Positions 39,039 to 42,021 of a stretch of 42,021 bases of DNA are shown in pieces. The translations under genes and the position numbers were made by a program. A model generated the notes under the pieces. That model had not been told where the DNA came from. It saw nothing but the letters and a program-made list of their open reading frames with translations, and did not search any database. Source of the stretch: Dehalococcoidia bacterium (lineage in GTDB: Bacteria; Chloroflexota; Dehalococcoidia; Lucifugimonadales; UBA3495); assembly GCA_002724585.1 (NCBI GenBank), contig PBPE01000086.1, positions 1 to 42,021 on the forward strand, read 5' to 3'. Position 1 is the stretch's first letter; the number at the start of each line of letters is the position of its first letter.

Positions 39039-40384
39039 TATACGCGGATGCAATAAATTATCTGATGGACCTAATTGATCATGAAAGAGCTCCAGATAGA
39101 TTGCCTAGGCAGAAGAGGATTTATGACCTAGAGCTAATGAATTGTTTATTACAGAGTATGGATAATCCGCAAAGAAATTGTAGAACTATTCATGTTGCAG
39201 GGACTAAGGGAAAAGGTAGCACAGCTTCTATGTGTGATTCTATTCTCACTGAGTCTAAATATAAGACTGGTTTTTATTCTTCTCCTCATCTGCACACTTT
39301 TAGGGAAAGGATTCGCCTAGGGACTCGCGAAATTACTGAACAAGTGTTTAGTGATTTGGTAGATGTTGTGAAGCCTCACGCAGAAAGTATTACGGACGGT
39401 CAAGTGTCATTGTTTGAGTTTATGACCTCAATGGCTTTTTATTGTTTTTCAGAGGAAGTTGTGGATTTTCAGACGATAGAAGTAGGGTTGGGAGGGCGTC
39501 TAGATGCGACAAATGTCGTAAGTCCAGAAATCGCAATTATAACGTCAATTAGTTTGGATCATACAGCTATACTGGGTGACTCAATAGAACAAATAGCGAT
39601 GGAAAAAGCAGGGATAATAAAACCCGGTTGTGATGTTGTTATATCACCACAACAAGAGGCGGTGTATGGGGTGCTTAGTAATATCTGTAAGTCGCATGGG
39701 GTGAGAAGTATACTCGTTGGTAAAGATGTCACATGGGAGTGTCGGAGCCAAGATTCTAATAGACAACAAGCTACTATTAACGGCCGTTTGGGAAAATACG
39801 ACATAGATCTACCGCTTTTGGGAGAGTTTCAGATAGAAAATGCGGCGAGCGTAATAGCAGCCATGGAAATTTTAATCGAAAAGGGTGAAATAATCACCGA
39901 ACAGTCTATATTCGACGGATTTTACAAGGTCTCATGGCCTTGTCGTATGGAGTATATATCTAGCTCTCCTCCAGTATTGTTGGACGGGGCACACAATCCG
40001 TATTCTATGAAGGTGCTACTTGAGAGTTTGAAGAGTAACTTCAAAGATCTTAATTATTTATTTATTACAGGGTTTTCGAAAGATAAAAACATTGCTGAAA
40101 TGGTTGATTTAATATCAGAACTGGACTGTAGGGTCATAACAACCGAATCTCGACATCCAAGGGCATTGGATTGTCGAGATTTGTCCAAATTGTTTATCCA
40201 ATCTGGAGCTATACGCGTGAATCCTATCTCCAGCGTCAGTCAAGCCCTTGAAGAAGCGACGTCATTAATTTCTGAGAATACACTTATAGTGGTCACCGGA
40301 TCCCTCTTTGTTGCTGCAGAGGCTCGAGAATATATTTTAGATATAACTCCAGAGATATACCCAGATTTCCTGCCGCGTAGTTAA
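39035..40384 (+). CDS. folC: Folylpolyglutamate synthase / dihydrofolate synthase
   Basis: HVAGTKGKGSTASMCDSIL, GFYSSPHLHTFRERIRLG, TIEVGLGGRLDATNVV, LLDGAHNPYSMKVLLESL. Confidence 0.95.
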   Translation: MIYADAINYLMDLIDHERAPDRLPRQKRIYDLELMNCLLQSMDNPQRNCRTIHVAGTKGKGSTASMCDSILTESKYKTGFYSSPHLHTFRERIRLGTREITEQVFSDLVDVVKPHAESITDGQVSLFEFMTSMAFYCFSEEVVDFQTIEVGLGGRLDATNVVSPEIAIITSISLDHTAILGDSIEQIAMEKAGIIKPGCDVVISPQQEAVYGVLSNICKSHGVRSILVGKDVTWECRSQDSNRQQATINGRLGKYDIDLPLLGEFQIENAASVIAAMEILIEKGEIITEQSIFDGFYKVSWPCRMEYISSSPPVLLDGAHNPYSMKVLLESLKSNFKDLNYLFITGFSKDKNIAEMVDLISELDCRVITTESRHPRALDCRDLSKLFIQSGAIRVNPISSVSQALEEATSLISENTLIVVTGSLFVAAEAREYILDITPEIYPDFLPRS

Positions 40385-40475
40385 ATATAGTTTTGTTTGG
40401 AAATAGATTGGTAAATTGTTTTTGGAGTGTTGATTATATTACTATGTTATGTGTCTATCAGGGAGAAGATTAGTA

Positions 40476-41723
40476 ATGACTGGTAACCGCGTCGTAATAA
40501 CTGGACTTGGGGCTGTGAGCCCATTGGGGGAATCTGTAGATGATTTCTGGACTGGGCTGAAGTCTGGTGTGTCAGGCGTCGACACCATGACACTTTGTGA
40601 TCCCTCTGCGTATCCATGCCAGGTAGCTGGAGAAGTTACTGGATTTGATTATTCCCAATATATAAACAAGAGAGAATCCCGAAGAATGGCCAGATTCTCG
40701 CAGATGGCGGTTGTAGCTGGTATGCAGGCGTTGGAATCAGCCCATTTGAACCTTGCGGATGAGGATCCATTTCGGCTTGGTGTAATTCTTGGTAATGGAA
40801 ATGGAGGCTTCCCGACACTAGAGGATAACTGCAGGATATTGGTGGACAAAGGTGGAATGAAGATGACCCCATTTTTCTTCCCTATGGTATTGCCAAATAT
40901 GGCTGCAGGAAATTTGAGCCATTATCTGGGGTTCAAGGGGTATAACTCGACAGTTAGTACAGCATGCGCGGCTTCTAATCAGGCAATAGGGGAAGCGTTG
41001 ACTGTTATACGGAATGGGCTCGCTGATGTGGTGTTTGCAGGCGGAGCAGAAGCAGGAATAAGTGAATTGGGTCTCTCTGGCTTTGCTGTTATGAGAGCAT
41101 TGACCACTCAAAATGAGGTTCCCGCAGCGGCGAGCCGGCCATTTGATCTCAATAGAGATGGATTTATACCTGCCGAAGGTTCAGGCATTCTAGTACTAGA
41201 ATGCCTAGATCATGCTTTACGTCGTAATGCACAAATACTGGCAGAATTAGTTGGATTTGGATGTACCGCTGATGCAGGGCATTTAGTCCAGCCAGAAGCT
41301 ACTGGATCAGCAGCTTCTGCTGCTATACAAATCGCTTTATACGATGCCGAGCTACAACCTCATCAAGTTGACTATATCAATGCTCATGGAACGTCCACTC
41401 CGTTAAATGATGCTATAGAAACAACTGTAATCAAGAAAGTTTTTGGGGATCATGCATACGGAATCCCAATAAGTTCAACAAAATCTATGATAGGGCATTC
41501 TCTTGGAGCGGCTGGGTCGTTGGAGGCTGTGGCATGCGTGAAAACCATAATGGATCAAGTGATTCACCCGACAATTAATTATGAAACCCCTGATCCGGAT
41601 TGTGACTTGGATTACGTTCCTAATGAATCCCGCAGTGGTAAAGAGATAAAGGTGGTATTGTCCAACTCCTTTGGATTTGGAGGTCAGAATGCCTGTCTTC
41701 TATTTAGGAGTTATACAGATTGA
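40476..41723 (+). CDS. Second beta-ketoacyl-ACP synthase (FabF-like)
   Basis: RVVITGLGAVSPLGESVDDFW; Cys (VSTACAASNQAIGEAL), His (NAHGTSTPLND), His (KSMIGHSLGAAGSLEA). ATG 40476 with GGGAGA upstream. Confidence 0.92.
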   Translation: MTGNRVVITGLGAVSPLGESVDDFWTGLKSGVSGVDTMTLCDPSAYPCQVAGEVTGFDYSQYINKRESRRMARFSQMAVVAGMQALESAHLNLADEDPFRLGVILGNGNGGFPTLEDNCRILVDKGGMKMTPFFFPMVLPNMAAGNLSHYLGFKGYNSTVSTACAASNQAIGEALTVIRNGLADVVFAGGAEAGISELGLSGFAVMRALTTQNEVPAAASRPFDLNRDGFIPAEGSGILVLECLDHALRRNAQILAELVGFGCTADAGHLVQPEATGSAASAAIQIALYDAELQPHQVDYINAHGTSTPLNDAIETTVIKKVFGDHAYGIPISSTKSMIGHSLGAAGSLEAVACVKTIMDQVIHPTINYETPDPDCDLDYVPNESRSGKEIKVVLSNSFGFGGQNACLLFRSYTD

Positions 41724-41740
41724 CCGTGGTTAGTTTGCGG

Positions 41741-41977
41741 TTAGCCGGTAACGCTTAGTATCTGGTCCAATATGTTTTGAAGAGCCATTGTATGGCTGCA
41801 TATATTCTGGTATGGATATGATTGGCAATTACATGACCAGTGATCTTGGTTGTACATGACCTCATGAGTGCCGTGATTGCCTTGGAAAGTCGCACTGAAT
41901 GTTTTTATATTTACGCGGCTTGGTTCTGAAGAATACTGGAGGGCTTTCTGGACACGACCAATGGCATACGATGTCAT
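41741..41977 (-). CDS. Small SWIM-type zinc-finger protein (78 aa)
   Basis: CxCx8CxH motif (C-N-C-QSYPYQNI-C-S-H) in WSCNCQSYPYQNICSHTMALQNIL; GGAGAGATTATG gives a good RBS/start context on the minus strand. Confidence 0.75.
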   Translation of the reverse strand: MTSYAIGRVQKALQYSSEPSRVNIKTFSATFQGNHGTHEVMYNQDHWSCNCQSYPYQNICSHTMALQNILDQILSVTG

Positions 41978-42021
41978 AATCTCTCCATTTCTCTATAGGT
42001 GCACCGATTCTACGAATGTAA

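Overview
42 kb window of a bacterial chromosome, roughly mid-40s % GC by eye. It is mostly housekeeping and cofactor genes. I saw no CRISPR array, phage module, IS element or recognisable defence system. In order: Trk/Ktr potassium uptake (trkA-like partial, trkH/ktrB); leuS; aroA; a cobalamin gene cluster preceded by a consensus-like promoter, a cobalamin riboswitch and an intrinsic terminator (cbiC, X, D, T, L, F, G, H), then an HpcH/HpaI aldolase and a BtuF-like protein; flavin reductase; alpha/beta hydrolase; gyrA; a C26 glutamine-amidotransferase homologue; an XdhC/MocA pair; rnhA; an MFS transporter; three small genes; tRNA-Lys(CTT) and tRNA-Leu(TAG); dppD/dppF-like ATPases; lepA; a DinB-like protein; galU; SRP RNA; ksgA; ispE; lgt; fabF; a B12-binding-type radical SAM protein with tandem C-terminal repeats; an LLM-type oxidoreductase; an NDUFA9-like SDR; folC; a second fabF-like gene; and a small SWIM zinc-finger protein. 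Gene content resembles uncultivated Chloroflexota (SAR202/Dehalococcoidia-like), but this is a low-confidence inference. The observations most worth checking are: (i) CbiC with Arg where the catalytic His is expected; (ii) a PuuD/C26-like protein lacking both nucleophile Cys and catalytic His; (iii) CbiX with a Cys-rich insert after its HGS motif; (iv) a two-gene radical SAM-FabF unit whose radical SAM protein has three tandem 29-aa repeats; (v) an orphan mini-SWIM protein; (vi) a cluster of three tiny genes, two predicted membrane proteins. I cannot show that any of these is a new system.
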